Assembly: GCA_963676095.1 (NCBI GenBank)
Contig: OY781040.1
Location: 7,440,001 to 7,504,000, forward strand
DNA from: G963676095 sp963676095
GTDB lineage: Bacteria; Bacteroidota; Bacteroidia; Bacteroidales; Prolixibacteraceae
DNA: 64,000 nt
Reading direction: 5' to 3'
Both the position numbers and the translations under genes were made by a program. The notes beneath the pieces are model-generated. The model saw only the letters and a list, made by a program, of their open reading frames with translations, was not told the origin of the DNA and did not search any database. Below, one piece after another: positions 15,976-25,460 of the stretch (position 1 is the first letter of the stretch; every line of letters begins with the position of its first letter).

Positions 15976-16313
15976 TAAAATCAGATTCAATTACGACGGG
16001 AAAATAAAAGCGTCAAAAACCAGGGGGGCTGTAATAGCAATCCAGCATATACCGAAACCATTGTCCGACTTTTGAAATTTTAGGAAAGCTCACTCTTAAA
16101 TAGAATAAAACTCAGGGTTGTCTGTCCGGAATCAATTCAAATTACAAATGAATTTCGTTATATAAAATAATTTTTGTACTTCGTAATTACCTTTGCATAA
16201 CAAAATTTACACAATCGACCTCCAAAAATTCGATCGCCAATCGAATAGTGAGACATAAAAATCGATAAACAGTGCTTCAATGAAGCACATAAATAATTAA
16301 AAAACAAAAAATT
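15976..16313. promoter_or_regulatory. intergenic with promoter of the CDGSH gene
   Basis: This 338-bp stretch has no gene. TACCTTTG at 16188-16195 matches the -7 consensus TAnnTTTG and would give a leader of about 110 nt. The leader includes a GTGCTTCAATGAAGCAC hairpin at 16272-16288. Confidence 0.45.
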
Positions 16314-16514
16314 ATGACTCAAGAAACACAAAAATCAACAGTAAACATTAAAGTTTTTAAAAATGGTCCCTATGTCGTGGAAGGAGTTATTAACATTACG
16401 ACAACTGATGGTCAAACCAAAGAATACACAAATCCGCACCTATGCCGTTGCGGGGGATCTTCAAACAAACCGTTTTGCGACGGGACACACAAAAAGATTG
16501 GCTTCGCGGACTAG
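16314..16514 (+). CDS. CDGSH iron-sulfur domain protein
   Basis: A 66-aa protein with the CDGSH-type [2Fe-2S] motif CRCGGSSNKPFCDGTHK (about residues 45-61), which coordinates the cluster through three Cys and one His. An N-terminal beta segment precedes it. Small soluble bacterial CDGSH proteins are thought to act in redox or Fe-S handling. It is a single-gene unit with its own promoter and a strong terminator. Confidence 0.9.
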   Translation: MTQETQKSTVNIKVFKNGPYVVEGVINITTTDGQTKEYTNPHLCRCGGSSNKPFCDGTHKKIGFAD

Positions 16515-16569
16515 TTTCCGTGGATAACAAATCTTAATATCTATTCTAAGGACAAACGTTTTATGTGGT

Positions 16570-16615
16570 AAAAACTGTTTTGTGGGGATTCTTCTTCCGA
16601 CAAAACAGTTTTTTT
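16570..16615 (+). terminator. terminator of the CDGSH gene
   Basis: AAAACTGTTTTGT pairs with ACAAAACAGTTTT over 13 bp with a 16-nt loop, followed by a T run. Confidence 0.85.
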
Positions 16616-16749
16616 GTTCAAAACAGCAGTCAACGCTGAAGCCTATTATTTTTGATTAGAGATACTTGACAATCATCTTATAATTCATATATTTAGATAC
16701 AAAATCAGGAATAGGCTACTTGGATCTACGAACGAATTAAAACATAACA

Positions 16750-17361
16750 ATGGAAAATTTATTCACATATACCATAACTGTATTTATGGGCTTTTTTGCT
16801 ATTATGAACCCAATAGCCAATACCCCTATTTTTTTAGGACTCGTTGACGGCGAGGATAGCAAAAGTAAAAAGAAGATTGCGAGAACAGCCTTAATAACGG
16901 CATTCCTCATTGTAGTCTCTTTTATTATAACCGGCAAATATATTTTTGAATTATTTGGAATTACCATTCCTGCTTTTAAAATAACCGGTGGAATACTTAT
17001 TTTTTATGTCGGATTTGAAATGCTGATGTCCCAGAAATCCAAGATCCATAACATTAATGATTCTGAGGAGAGTAGTAGAATAGCAATTTCTCCTTTAGCT
17101 ATTCCTGTTCTTGCAGGTCCGGGGACAATAGTAACAGCAATGAACTATGTTACAAACGCAAGTTTTGTTCATATAGCTATCGTTATTACCACTTTTGCAC
17201 TAATGATTCTTTTGACCTATCTCGCCTTTTCATTAAGTGATCTGATTATAGAAAAAGTAGGACCCAATATAATTTCTGTAATAGGAAAATTAATGGGATT
17301 AATACTTGCAATAATGGGTACAGGAATGGCCATAGAAGGTATTAAATCAGCCTTCAGGTAA
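16750..17361 (+). CDS. MarC family integral membrane protein
   Basis: A 203-aa protein with six predicted membrane segments. It opens with FTYTITVFMGFFAIMNPIANTPIFLGL, which carries the MarC-family motif (NPIgn.P.f). The central segment FKITGGILIFYVGFEML and SPLAIPVLAGPGTIVTAMNYV are also family signatures. Its transport substrate is unknown. It is a single gene with a terminator at 17480-17507. Confidence 0.88.
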   Translation: MENLFTYTITVFMGFFAIMNPIANTPIFLGLVDGEDSKSKKKIARTALITAFLIVVSFIITGKYIFELFGITIPAFKITGGILIFYVGFEMLMSQKSKIHNINDSEESSRIAISPLAIPVLAGPGTIVTAMNYVTNASFVHIAIVITTFALMILLTYLAFSLSDLIIEKVGPNIISVIGKLMGLILAIMGTGMAIEGIKSAFR

Positions 17362-17479
17362 CCCCCTGGAAACATATTTCTAAAACAACTGTACGTGTTG
17401 ACAAGCCTTCATTAAAAGTTTTTAGGTATAATGATATTCCCGAAAACTGGAAAAATAACCTTGAAAGGATAAACTAAAA

Positions 17480-17507
17480 TAAAATCAGCCCATAATGGCT
17501 GATTTTA
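17480..17507. terminator. bidirectional terminator between MarC and nuclease genes
   Basis: AAAATCAGCC and GGCTGATTTT flank a CATAAT loop, between convergent genes. Confidence 0.65.
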
Positions 17508-17625
17508 TTATCGATAAATTTAAATTGACAAAAAAATAACAAACTGTTCCCTTTTCTAATCTGGTCTCCTGGTTCAATGTTATTCCAACAACAGGATAAA
17601 AACGGATATTACAGTCGATCGGTAC

Positions 17626-18591
17626 CTACACCCAGCTAATCACCTTAATCAATTCATAAAAATCCTCCAGAGGAAAAGATTCCCTGGCCCTGGCAATCGA
17701 ATCCTGTCCTGTAATCCCCTCATCGAGAGACAAGGTGACAGGATCATTATCCAGCAGATCCTTATGGTTTTTGGTACTGATAGATTCCGGACCGTTATAA
17801 AATTTTAAAGGATTGCTGTCGTATAGTTTCTGGTCAAACTTTAGACCCGTCCAGAACGAAACTTCCGTGGTTGTTACCTGCATATTCTTAACGCGTAAAC
17901 GGGCTCTCGCTTTGGAGCTCTGAATAGCAGGCAAATCCTGAAAAAAGATATAAGCCTGCGTCGATAATACATTATTTTTGTCAACATAAGCGATAATCTT
18001 CCAGAAAGCGGAAGGAATACGGACTGCGTAATCTCCGAATTCTTTGATATAAAAGCGGTCAGCCCTGGTAAAAACAGGACCCGTAAACACAGTCAGCTTC
18101 TCCGAAATATTAAAATTGGCAACAAGGTCTTCCACGGCCCGCCATTCATCTTCATTGAAGTTGGAGTGCTGCATACAGGCATTGGCAAATGAACAGCTGT
18201 CGTTGCTTGCACTGACAGCAATCGCCAGCGTATCGCCCCATGTAACAGCCGTACGTCTTGTCAGGTGGCCCCTATCCCATTGAGTTCCTTCATATGGATA
18301 ATCAGGGATCTGATTTTCCCTGCCTATCCGGTCGTCGATAAACCATTTCCGTCCCTGCTGACCGCTCACTTTTTTCATCTTGGAGTTATCAACATTCGCT
18401 GCAGAATACAACGCTTGCCTCGTACTAATACTCATTAGCAACGAATAATTAACATAAGGAACGACCTTTACGCCTTCCGGCAGTCCCGGCGGTTGTAAAA
18501 TATCATTTTGCAACGTCAAACCCGGTTCAGGAAGATCGATAATGAAATCCTGACTATCCCCCAAAAAATTTCTTTGATAACCATTTCTCAT
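17626..18591 (-). CDS. DNA/RNA non-specific endonuclease (DRGH motif)
   Basis: A 321-aa member of the Serratia-nuclease/EndoG (beta-beta-alpha metal) family. The signature is EGTQWDRGHLTRRT near residue 106, with the catalytic His of DRGH. The metal-binding Asn lies in the SFANACMQHSNFNEDEWRAVEDLV segment. Further family parts are LTVFTGPVFT and VPSAFWKIIAYVD-like RIPSAFWKII. There is no signal peptide, unlike most relatives, so it may act in the cytoplasm or be exported by another route. It is a lone gene; no immunity gene or toxin-delivery domain is seen. Confidence 0.88.
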   Translation of the reverse strand: MRNGYQRNFLGDSQDFIIDLPEPGLTLQNDILQPPGLPEGVKVVPYVNYSLLMSISTRQALYSAANVDNSKMKKVSGQQGRKWFIDDRIGRENQIPDYPYEGTQWDRGHLTRRTAVTWGDTLAIAVSASNDSCSFANACMQHSNFNEDEWRAVEDLVANFNISEKLTVFTGPVFTRADRFYIKEFGDYAVRIPSAFWKIIAYVDKNNVLSTQAYIFFQDLPAIQSSKARARLRVKNMQVTTTEVSFWTGLKFDQKLYDSNPLKFYNGPESISTKNHKDLLDNDPVTLSLDEGITGQDSIARARESFPLEDFYELIKVISWV

Positions 18592-18816
18592 AATTCCTGG
18601 ATTTTATATTAGCAATTTCTTGATTAACAAAGGACTATTTTGTTTCCACAAGTTTGTATCCGATCATTCACTTCATGGAACTGGCCTGTAGACCACTCAA
18701 CGTTGAAATAACTTTAGGAATATTGCTTTAATATGATAAATTTTATGCAAAATAAAAAAATCATTGTTAAAAAGAAACGCTCTATCTTATAAATACAAAC
18801 AAATAACTGAAAAATA

Positions 18817-18852
18817 AATGGCACCTGTCCTAAAAAGGATAGGTGCCATTTA
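18817..18852 (-). terminator. terminator of the NigD-like gene
   Basis: AAATGGCACCT and AGGTGCCATTT form an 11-bp stem extended by a few pairs, with a T-rich tail on the minus strand. Confidence 0.7.
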
Positions 18853-18878
18853 ACCAACTGATGATGTCTGAAGAATTA

Positions 18879-19565
18879 CTAATAATGATAAACCCCTTTA
18901 TATGTGAAATCAGATCCGTCATAATCTACCCCATTAATCGTGTATGATACAGAATCCTGACCTGCAATCCGGATAGCAGAAAGATCGAACGTAACATAAG
19001 CCAGCATCTCATAATAACGCTGGTCATCATTATCATTATGCCTCAACTCCAGATGAACAGGCTGATCCTCTGCGGTCAGTTCTCCCGGATCTTTGACGAG
19101 GTTAATGTAATGGGTCTTTGTATTGCCATAAAATTTTAATCTCAACGTTAAAAGTTTTCCTGATTTCCAGATGTGATCAACGTGAACAGGATCGTTTCCG
19201 ATACTATCTTCAATAGACGGGGTTATATCCAGTATTCCCTTGTAAAGCAACTTATCCACCGAAATTAAACGCACATAGTACTGCCCGTCTTCTCCACCTT
19301 TATTCTTCTCACTGACGACAGTAAAATTGACCAATACCCGGTCACTGTCTTCAATGCTATTCAGTGAATATGCATTTACCGGATATAATTCAGTACTGTC
19401 ATCAAGCGTAAAGTAGTAACTTGTTCCTGCATCATCTTCAAAATGGACAAAGCCGAAACCCGTCCAGTAATTGTTGCCGTAATAGTCGTCGTCATCGTTC
19501 AAATCGCAACTATTCCCCCCCAAAACAACCAAAACAATCAAGCTAAATTTTAAAAATCGTTTCAT
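18879..19565 (-). CDS. NigD-like lipoprotein
   Basis: A 228-aa secreted protein. The signal peptide (FLKFSLIVLVVLGGNSC) ends in a lipobox with Cys about residue 20, followed by an Asp-rich stretch. The beta-rich body with VRLISVDKLLYKGILDI and the C-terminal HLELRHNDNDDQRYYEMLAYVTFDLS resembles the NigD-like family seen only in Bacteroidota. Its function is unknown. I start at MKRFLKF rather than seven codons upstream. Confidence 0.75.
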   Translation of the reverse strand: MKRFLKFSLIVLVVLGGNSCDLNDDDDYYGNNYWTGFGFVHFEDDAGTSYYFTLDDSTELYPVNAYSLNSIEDSDRVLVNFTVVSEKNKGGEDGQYYVRLISVDKLLYKGILDITPSIEDSIGNDPVHVDHIWKSGKLLTLRLKFYGNTKTHYINLVKDPGELTAEDQPVHLELRHNDNDDQRYYEMLAYVTFDLSAIRIAGQDSVSYTINGVDYDGSDFTYKGVYHY

Positions 19566-19737
19566 AGTTTTCAATGTTGAACACATTTTGAAGATTGGGT
19601 AACAGGTAAAAAGGTTGCGTGAACTTATTCATGAAAAATTTAATCAAACAAGAGGAATGTATGTAAGGAATAAAAATTATGGTATAATCTTTGAACAAAT
19701 TTAAACATATCTATATTTATATATCAGAAATTAATTC

Positions 19738-20253
19738 ATGATGAATACCATGCGACATTTATTACTCATTTTATTTATTGGCTTGTCCGGCATGCAGGCT
19801 TGTTCTGCGGGAAACAATAAAAACAATAACGGACAACGGGCCCAGGCAAATCTTTCCTCTTCAACAGAAGACAGTGAAGGTACAGTTGCCATAACTAAAG
19901 ACGAGTTTCTCAAAAAGATCTGGAATTATAAGGAATCCCCGGACAAATGGAATTTTAAGGGAGACAAACCTGTGATCATTGATTTTTATGCTGACTGGTG
20001 CGGCCCCTGCCGGATCGCTTCGCCCATACTGGAAGAAGTGGCCAATGAATACAGCGGAAAAATCCAGGTTTATAAAATAGATACTCAAAAAGAACAGGAA
20101 CTGGCCAGTGTATTTGGAATTCAAAGCATTCCGGCATTCCTCTATATCCCGGTAGAAGGCAAACCTGTTATGACTGCCGGGATAGGAAGTTCTGAAGAAG
20201 AGACCAAAAACATGTTTATCGAAAACATCAAAAAGTATCTACTGAAAGACTGA
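19738..20253 (+). CDS. thioredoxin-like lipoprotein
   Basis: A 171-aa protein with an N-terminal signal ending at Cys22 (lipobox-like SGMQAC), a polar linker and a thioredoxin fold from about residue 55. The active site DWCGPCR has Cys88 and Cys91, and the cis-Pro loop is IQSIPAFLYI. It should act as an envelope-anchored thiol oxidoreductase or reductase. Start codons at 19738, 19741 and 19750 are all possible. Confidence 0.85.
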   Translation: MMNTMRHLLLILFIGLSGMQACSAGNNKNNNGQRAQANLSSSTEDSEGTVAITKDEFLKKIWNYKESPDKWNFKGDKPVIIDFYADWCGPCRIASPILEEVANEYSGKIQVYKIDTQKEQELASVFGIQSIPAFLYIPVEGKPVMTAGIGSSEEETKNMFIENIKKYLLKD

Positions 20254-20372
20254 TATTTTGTGCTCATCATTATAAATAGAAACGCTCAGCACTTTTGTTG
20301 TCATGCCTGACAAATTTTAACATCGTCAAAAAAAAAATTATTTTTGTTTTGCAAAAACAAAAAATACCAGGC

Positions 20373-21482
20373 ATGAACATACTGAAAAAGATTCTGACTG
20401 TTCTATTTATCATTTTGGCGACAGTTTTCGGCTTATCTTCCATTTTTACGGGACGCTATTTACAGGTACTGCCTTTGCTCATTGCACTCAGTACCTTTTT
20501 GCGTCCTGTTAAGAAATTTCTGTCGGATAAAATTGAAGCTTACAGCAGCAGAACCCATATTCTGTTACTTCTGTTTCTGGGAGTCTCTTATTTTGCAATG
20601 GGCAAAATTTATCTAAGGGATGATCTTTTCCGTTCAGAGAAACAAAAAGAGGAATCGAACCGGATCTACAATGAACTTGAAGAGGAATGGCCTCAGGGTA
20701 CCAAAAGCAGGATAATACACAATAGTTATGGTGATGTTCACATTCTGGAAACAGGTCCGGACACAGCAGCTCCGTTGCTCCTGATTCCTGCAGGAAATAT
20801 GGGGGCTATATCCTGGGGGGAAAATATAGAAGCTCTCAGCAGTAATTTTCACTGTTATGCTGTTGATCCAATAGGCGAAGCCGGGAAAAGCCGGTTAAAA
20901 GATTTAAAGATATATCCACGGGCAGAACAGGAAGAAGCCGCCTTCTACCTCGGAGTAATGGACAGCCTCGGACTGACAAAAGCTTCTCTGGCTGCAGCAG
21001 GGGAAGGAGGCCGGTCGGCATTGCTTCTGGCGTCGTACAGGCCGGAAAGGATTACCGGTATTTCATTAATAGCCCCGATGGGAATTACCCAACCTTCACC
21101 CGCATACCTTTACAGGACAATCATAACAGCAATGTTCCCGATGCCATTTGTTCGCCAATCTATGACAGAATGGGTCTTCGGAACCGGCAGCCAAGTCCCT
21201 GAAAAATACAGGATATGGTACGACCAGGTATTGAAAGGGGCAGTACCCCACACAGCTTATCCGACAGGACTTTCAACAGAACTTCTTGAAAAAGTCCAGT
21301 CCCCTGTCCTTCTCATTCTGGGCAGTAACGACAATCTTTGCGGCTCACCGGAAAAAGTATTAAAAAATGCCGCAAACATTCCGAAAATGAAGTCGGTCAT
21401 ACTGGAAACTTCTCATTTTGTTTTCCTTGAAAAGCCGGATGAAGTATCCCGGTCGTTAATCGAATTCCTGCAAAAACATTAA
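20373..21482 (+). CDS. alpha/beta-hydrolase-fold protein with N-terminal membrane segments; nucleophile replaced
   Basis: A 369-aa protein with two or three hydrophobic segments in the first 85 residues and an alpha/beta-hydrolase domain after about residue 120. Fold landmarks are PLLLIPAGNMGAISWGENI, FHCYAVDPIGEAGKS, VLLILGSNDNLC and the C-terminal ETSHFVFLEKPDEV with a candidate catalytic His. The nucleophile elbow, normally GxSxGG, reads AAAGEGGRS, with Gly210 where Ser is expected. The protein may therefore be non-hydrolytic or use another residue. The start at 20373 follows a TATTTTTG element at 20339-20346. Confidence 0.7.
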   Translation: MNILKKILTVLFIILATVFGLSSIFTGRYLQVLPLLIALSTFLRPVKKFLSDKIEAYSSRTHILLLLFLGVSYFAMGKIYLRDDLFRSEKQKEESNRIYNELEEEWPQGTKSRIIHNSYGDVHILETGPDTAAPLLLIPAGNMGAISWGENIEALSSNFHCYAVDPIGEAGKSRLKDLKIYPRAEQEEAAFYLGVMDSLGLTKASLAAAGEGGRSALLLASYRPERITGISLIAPMGITQPSPAYLYRTIITAMFPMPFVRQSMTEWVFGTGSQVPEKYRIWYDQVLKGAVPHTAYPTGLSTELLEKVQSPVLLILGSNDNLCGSPEKVLKNAANIPKMKSVILETSHFVFLEKPDEVSRSLIEFLQKH

Positions 21483-21520
21483 CCGGATAACCCGTTTATT
21501 TCATTAAATCTTATAGCTCC

Positions 21521-22609
21521 TTACTGAAAAAAAGGCCTTAAATACGGGATAAGTTGTTTGGCCATCACTTCATGATCTTCCTTTCCCGGATGCCCGTTAC
21601 ACCCGTGTATGGGGATATCGTGAAACTTAAATAATTCAATGGGTTTGGCTCTGGATAAGGAATTAAAATAACCAATTACCCGGCCAAGACATTTCACCAG
21701 GATTTCATCCTTAGCGCGATCGAACATAGGACTATTCAGCAAAATAATCTGCACATCCGGATAATGTCTGTAAATTGTTTTAACAAAAGCAATATAACTT
21801 TCTATAAACTGTCCGGCATCAAAAGGTTCCCGGGAATGAATGCTGTCACCTTCAGAAAAATCATTTGTTCCCAGGCAGATACAGACTACCTCGGGTGTAA
21901 ACCGTGAAAAATCCCATTTTTTTGAATCATCCGTATCCAGGTACCGGTTTTCATAAACTCGGGGCATGGAAGGCCCATCCATATTCCAGGTTCGGTATAT
22001 CCCAATCCCGGAAACAGAGCTCAGCATAAACTGAAGGTTCAATGCCCTGGCTACCCTTGGACCATAAGCCCAGTACGCATTATGCTGATCCTGGTATTCA
22101 CCGCTGCCACAAGGATAATCGCGCCAGTCGATCCCGACACCACAGGTGATAGAATTACCAATGAACTCAATTCGGCGAGATGGAAATGCCGGAGGATCCA
22201 ACAGTTTTTCTACTTTCGCCCCGCAAAAAAAGACATTGCCAATCATGGACTCAGTAGCCTTGTATATTGAAACGGTATGTCTTCCCGTTCCTTTTACCGG
22301 AATTTCATAACAGAATTTACTCCCGTCAATCCTGATTTTTCCGGAATAATTTCCATCCACTTCCAAAGAAATAAAATTGTAGCCCTCGCCTTGTCCTCCA
22401 CCTTTCAGAAACACGGAACATGAATCACCTTCAAAACAAAAGGTAACTGCAGATGCGGAACTGATTAACGCAACAGAATCGTTATTAACAGGATCAATTC
22501 TCCCGGAATAAATAAACTTCTTATTCCTGGGATAATAATTGCCTGCATTGTTTTCATTCGTAAAAAACAAAATAAAAGCAACCATTAATAAAAAAGGATA
22601 TAATTTCAT
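21521..22609 (-). CDS. secreted SGNH esterase, CE2-like
   Basis: A 362-aa protein with a signal peptide (about 1-22), an N-terminal beta-jelly-roll domain (about 30-130) and a C-terminal SGNH hydrolase domain. The catalytic Ser is in RRIEFIGNSITCGVG, the Gly/Asn blocks include LSSVSGIG and CLGTNDFSEGD, and the Asp/His pair is in CNGHPGKEDHEVMA. This two-domain layout matches CE2 acetyl-xylan or 6-O-deacetylases. It probably removes acetyl groups from plant or microbial polysaccharide outside the cytoplasm. No carbohydrate operon is attached to it here. Confidence 0.85.
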   Translation of the reverse strand: MKLYPFLLMVAFILFFTNENNAGNYYPRNKKFIYSGRIDPVNNDSVALISSASAVTFCFEGDSCSVFLKGGGQGEGYNFISLEVDGNYSGKIRIDGSKFCYEIPVKGTGRHTVSIYKATESMIGNVFFCGAKVEKLLDPPAFPSRRIEFIGNSITCGVGIDWRDYPCGSGEYQDQHNAYWAYGPRVARALNLQFMLSSVSGIGIYRTWNMDGPSMPRVYENRYLDTDDSKKWDFSRFTPEVVCICLGTNDFSEGDSIHSREPFDAGQFIESYIAFVKTIYRHYPDVQIILLNSPMFDRAKDEILVKCLGRVIGYFNSLSRAKPIELFKFHDIPIHGCNGHPGKEDHEVMAKQLIPYLRPFFQ

Positions 22610-22899
22610 TTTTCAGGCTTTGAAAGGTTTTCTCAAAGTTAGAAACAATGAATGACAGAAAAAAAAATCCTTGCCGTTTAGTTAAGCACTTAAATAAAGT
22701 GCCAATCAATTTTTGTTTTCCAATATAAAAATTCTAATTTTAAATACCCCTTTGACAAAAAAGACGGAATCACAGGTACAGCAATTCCAGGATTTGCCTG
22801 CTTTTTCGGGTCAAGGGCGGACACGTGCTGCTAACCGGCTCAACCCACAAAACAATTTTTCTGCATTTGCAGGATCAAACTAAAAACAAGCGTAATAAT

Positions 22900-23487
22900 A
22901 TGATAACAGTAATCGACAAAAACACAGCGCTGGTCCTGATAGATCTTCAAAACGGGATTGTCAAAGGGACAACAGTACATCCTGTTAAAGAAGTATTGGC
23001 AAACGCTGCCACCCTGACAGAAGTATTTCACAGAAAAAAAATGCCGGTAGTTATTGTTAATGTGAATCCTGCCGGAGCGGCATGGACCAGGACCAGAATT
23101 GAAAGCCCCCTGTCTGTTCCTTCGTCTCCGGGTAATTCAGGGGGTTCGCCAATCGACGATCCGTTAGCTATTGTTTCAGCAATTCCGGTCCAGCAGAATG
23201 ACCTGTTTATAACGAAAAAAACGTGGAATGCTTTCTACAATACTCTGTTACACGAAAAGCTTCAGAAAATAGGGGTTACAGGAATTGTTCTGGGAGGTAT
23301 TGCCACCAGCATTGGCGTTGAAGGAACAGCCCGGGCCGCCAGCGAGCTGGGGTATAATATCGCTTTTGCGACAGATGCCATGACAGACAGGCAAATAGCT
23401 GCCCACGAACATAGCATCACGTACATTTTTCCCCGCATCGGCGAGCTGGGGACAACCCAGGAAATCATAGAAAAAATAGAGGACTGA
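22900..23487 (+). CDS. isochorismatase-family hydrolase lacking the catalytic cysteine
   Basis: A 195-aa cysteine-hydrolase-fold protein. The catalytic Asp is in LVLIDLQNGIV near residue 14 and the Lys is in FITKKTWNAFYNT. The nucleophile loop reads GGIATSIGVEGTARAA, with Gly where amidases have Cys. Isochorismatases such as PhzD also lack the cysteine because they hydrolyse a vinyl ether, so a non-amidase activity is likely. The start at 22900 gives MITVIDKNTALVLIDLQ, the normal family N-terminus. Single gene. Confidence 0.8.
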   Translation: MITVIDKNTALVLIDLQNGIVKGTTVHPVKEVLANAATLTEVFHRKKMPVVIVNVNPAGAAWTRTRIESPLSVPSSPGNSGGSPIDDPLAIVSAIPVQQNDLFITKKTWNAFYNTLLHEKLQKIGVTGIVLGGIATSIGVEGTARAASELGYNIAFATDAMTDRQIAAHEHSITYIFPRIGELGTTQEIIEKIED

Positions 23488-23619
23488 ACGGAAGCCGGTT
23501 CTCCTTAAACCATATCATCAAAAGATAGATCACTGTAAATAAACAAGCATCAACAACGATAGAAAAAATTCATCGTTTGTTGATGCTTTCTGTGTCAAAA
23601 AAATCACGGATAAGAAGGA

Positions 23620-24714
23620 TCAGGCACGACCTGCATCCAGAAAAGGATAGTCGGTGTACCCCTTTTCACCTCCCCCATAGAAAGTATCCCGGTCATAGGG
23701 ATTCAAATCCCTATCTTTTTCTATACGCCTTGGCAGATCAGGATTTGCGATAAACAGTCGCCCAAAAGCAACAGCATCGGCAAGCCGCTCATCGACATAT
23801 TGACGGGCGGTCTCAGGAGTAAAACCATCGGCCGCGATAACCGTCCCCGGATAAGCCTTCCATAATTCCTTTTCCTGATCCAATGCAGACTGATCATTGA
23901 CATCGGTTTCCCTTGCCCGGATCAGGTGTACATAGGCCAGGTTATAAGCTGCAATCTTATCCAGCAAATAAGGGTAAACCGGGTAAGATTCCGGATCATA
24001 AATATCACCCGACATGGTAAACGGAGACAAACGGATCCCGACTTTTCCCGGCCCCAATACTTCGACAAGCACATCAAGAACCTCCAATACGATCCTGGCC
24101 CGGTTCTCAATACTCCCGCCATACTCGTCTGTCCGCTTGTTGGTTTTGGCATGCAAAAACTGGTTCAGCAGATAACCATTGGCAGAATGAAGTTCCACCC
24201 CGTCGAAACCGGCCTTCACCGCATTAACAGCTGCCTTACGATAATCCTTTACAATTTGCTTCACCTCTGATGTTTCCAAGGCCCTCGGGGTTTCAAAAGG
24301 GACCTGTTCCCAGGTACCTGTAAATGTCATACCCTCTGGCTTCACTGCAGAAGGGGCGACAGGAAGGCCATCCCCGGGATGCAGTGAGGAATGGGAAATA
24401 CGGCCGACATGCCACAGCTGAATAAAAATACGGCCCCCTTCATTGTGCACGGCTTCAGTTACCTTTTTCCAACCGGCAACCTGCTGTTCGCTGTATATCC
24501 CCGGAGTAAGCGGATATCCCTGTCCCTGCGGCGAAATTTGTGAAGCCTCGGTAATAATCAATCCGGCAGATGCCCTTTGCCTGTAATAAACAGCATTTAA
24601 ATCGACAGGCGACAAATCAGCGTTGGCCCTCATCCGTGTCAACGGGGCCATCACGACACGGTTCTTCAACTCATAATCTCCTAAACGGAGTGGCGTTAAT
24701 AATGAATTCTTCAT
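23620..24714 (-). CDS. nemA: alkene reductase, old yellow enzyme family
   Basis: A 364-aa FMN-dependent TIM-barrel reductase of the NemA/OPR type. Landmarks are TPLRLGDYELKNRVVMAPLTRMR, IFIQLWHVGRISH, the substrate His pair in FDGVELHSANGYLLNQFLH, YGGSIENRARIVLEVL and the C-terminal phosphate loop AFGRLFIANPDLP. Such enzymes reduce electrophilic alkenes, nitroesters and quinones with NAD(P)H. A divergent-match palindrome shared with the tetR gene lies about 120 bp upstream, so it is probably induced by electrophiles through that regulator. An ATG four codons upstream (24726) is an alternative start. Confidence 0.9.
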   Translation of the reverse strand: MKNSLLTPLRLGDYELKNRVVMAPLTRMRANADLSPVDLNAVYYRQRASAGLIITEASQISPQGQGYPLTPGIYSEQQVAGWKKVTEAVHNEGGRIFIQLWHVGRISHSSLHPGDGLPVAPSAVKPEGMTFTGTWEQVPFETPRALETSEVKQIVKDYRKAAVNAVKAGFDGVELHSANGYLLNQFLHAKTNKRTDEYGGSIENRARIVLEVLDVLVEVLGPGKVGIRLSPFTMSGDIYDPESYPVYPYLLDKIAAYNLAYVHLIRARETDVNDQSALDQEKELWKAYPGTVIAADGFTPETARQYVDERLADAVAFGRLFIANPDLPRRIEKDRDLNPYDRDTFYGGGEKGYTDYPFLDAGRA

Positions 24715-24830
24715 TGCATTCAACATTGATTCAACATCTCTATATATTAATTCATTTTATTCCAGTCATTAATACTTCTTTTTCCCTGGGAAATACCAAA
24801 AACCGGATTCCTTGCAAAAAGAAAAAAAAT

Positions 24831-24844
24831 AGACCGATCGGTCT
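24831..24844. promoter_or_regulatory. operator for the TetR-family regulator (alkene reductase side)
   Basis: AGACCGATCGGTCT is a perfect 14-bp palindrome between the tetR gene and the alkene reductase gene. Its half-site AGACCG recurs in the palindrome upstream of tetR. Confidence 0.75.
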
Positions 24845-24862
24845 TTAAATAATTAAAAAAAA

Positions 24863-25456
24863 TCAGAGACAAAACGAATTGATTTCTGTCTTAATCTGAT
24901 TGACAACAGTATTCATTGACTCGTTATTCCCCTGAATACGGCTGATCAATACCGCCCCCTCCAGCATAGCAAAAAATTTGACGGATAAAGAAACAGCATC
25001 GATACCTGGGATAAATTCGTCTGATTCAATTCCTCCAACAATCATTTCACGAATATGCGACTGAGAGGAATGGATTGCTTCTCTGACCCGGTCACGGATT
25101 TGAGGATTTGTATCGTCAGCTTCAGCCCCGAAGTTCAATACAGGACAGCCCCCGTTCTCATCACGAAACCGGCCTTCCCTGTACAAATCCAAAAAAGCAA
25201 ACAGCCGGCGCTTTGCCGAGACAATATTCTTCAGAGAATGCTGCAGTTCGGCAGCGGACTTTTTGATCAGGAAAACAAAAGCCTCTTCGCAAATCTCGTC
25301 CTTATTCTCAAAATTTCCGTACAGACATCCTTTGGCAAGCCCGGTGGCCTCCATAATATCACTGAGGGAAGTGCCCGCCATTCCTTTCCTGTTAATAATC
25401 GGGGCCGCCTTCTCAATGATAAATTGCCGTGTACGTTCTGCCTTTCCCATAGGCAA
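24863..25456 (-). CDS. TetR/AcrR family repressor
   Basis: A 197-aa regulator with an N-terminal helix-turn-helix (RQFIIEKAAPIINRKGMAGTSLSDIMEATGLAKGCLYGNFENKDEI, residues about 10-55) and a variable ligand domain. It belongs with small regulators that control electrophile-detoxifying reductases such as NemR. Its gene lies upstream of and in the same direction as the alkene reductase. Matching palindromes in front of both genes indicate that it represses itself and the reductase. Cys residues occur in the ligand domain and could sense electrophiles, which is speculation. Confidence 0.88.
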   Translation of the reverse strand: MPMGKAERTRQFIIEKAAPIINRKGMAGTSLSDIMEATGLAKGCLYGNFENKDEICEEAFVFLIKKSAAELQHSLKNIVSAKRRLFAFLDLYREGRFRDENGGCPVLNFGAEADDTNPQIRDRVREAIHSSQSHIREMIVGGIESDEFIPGIDAVSLSVKFFAMLEGAVLISRIQGNNESMNTVVNQIKTEINSFCL

Positions 25457-25460
25457 GCGA

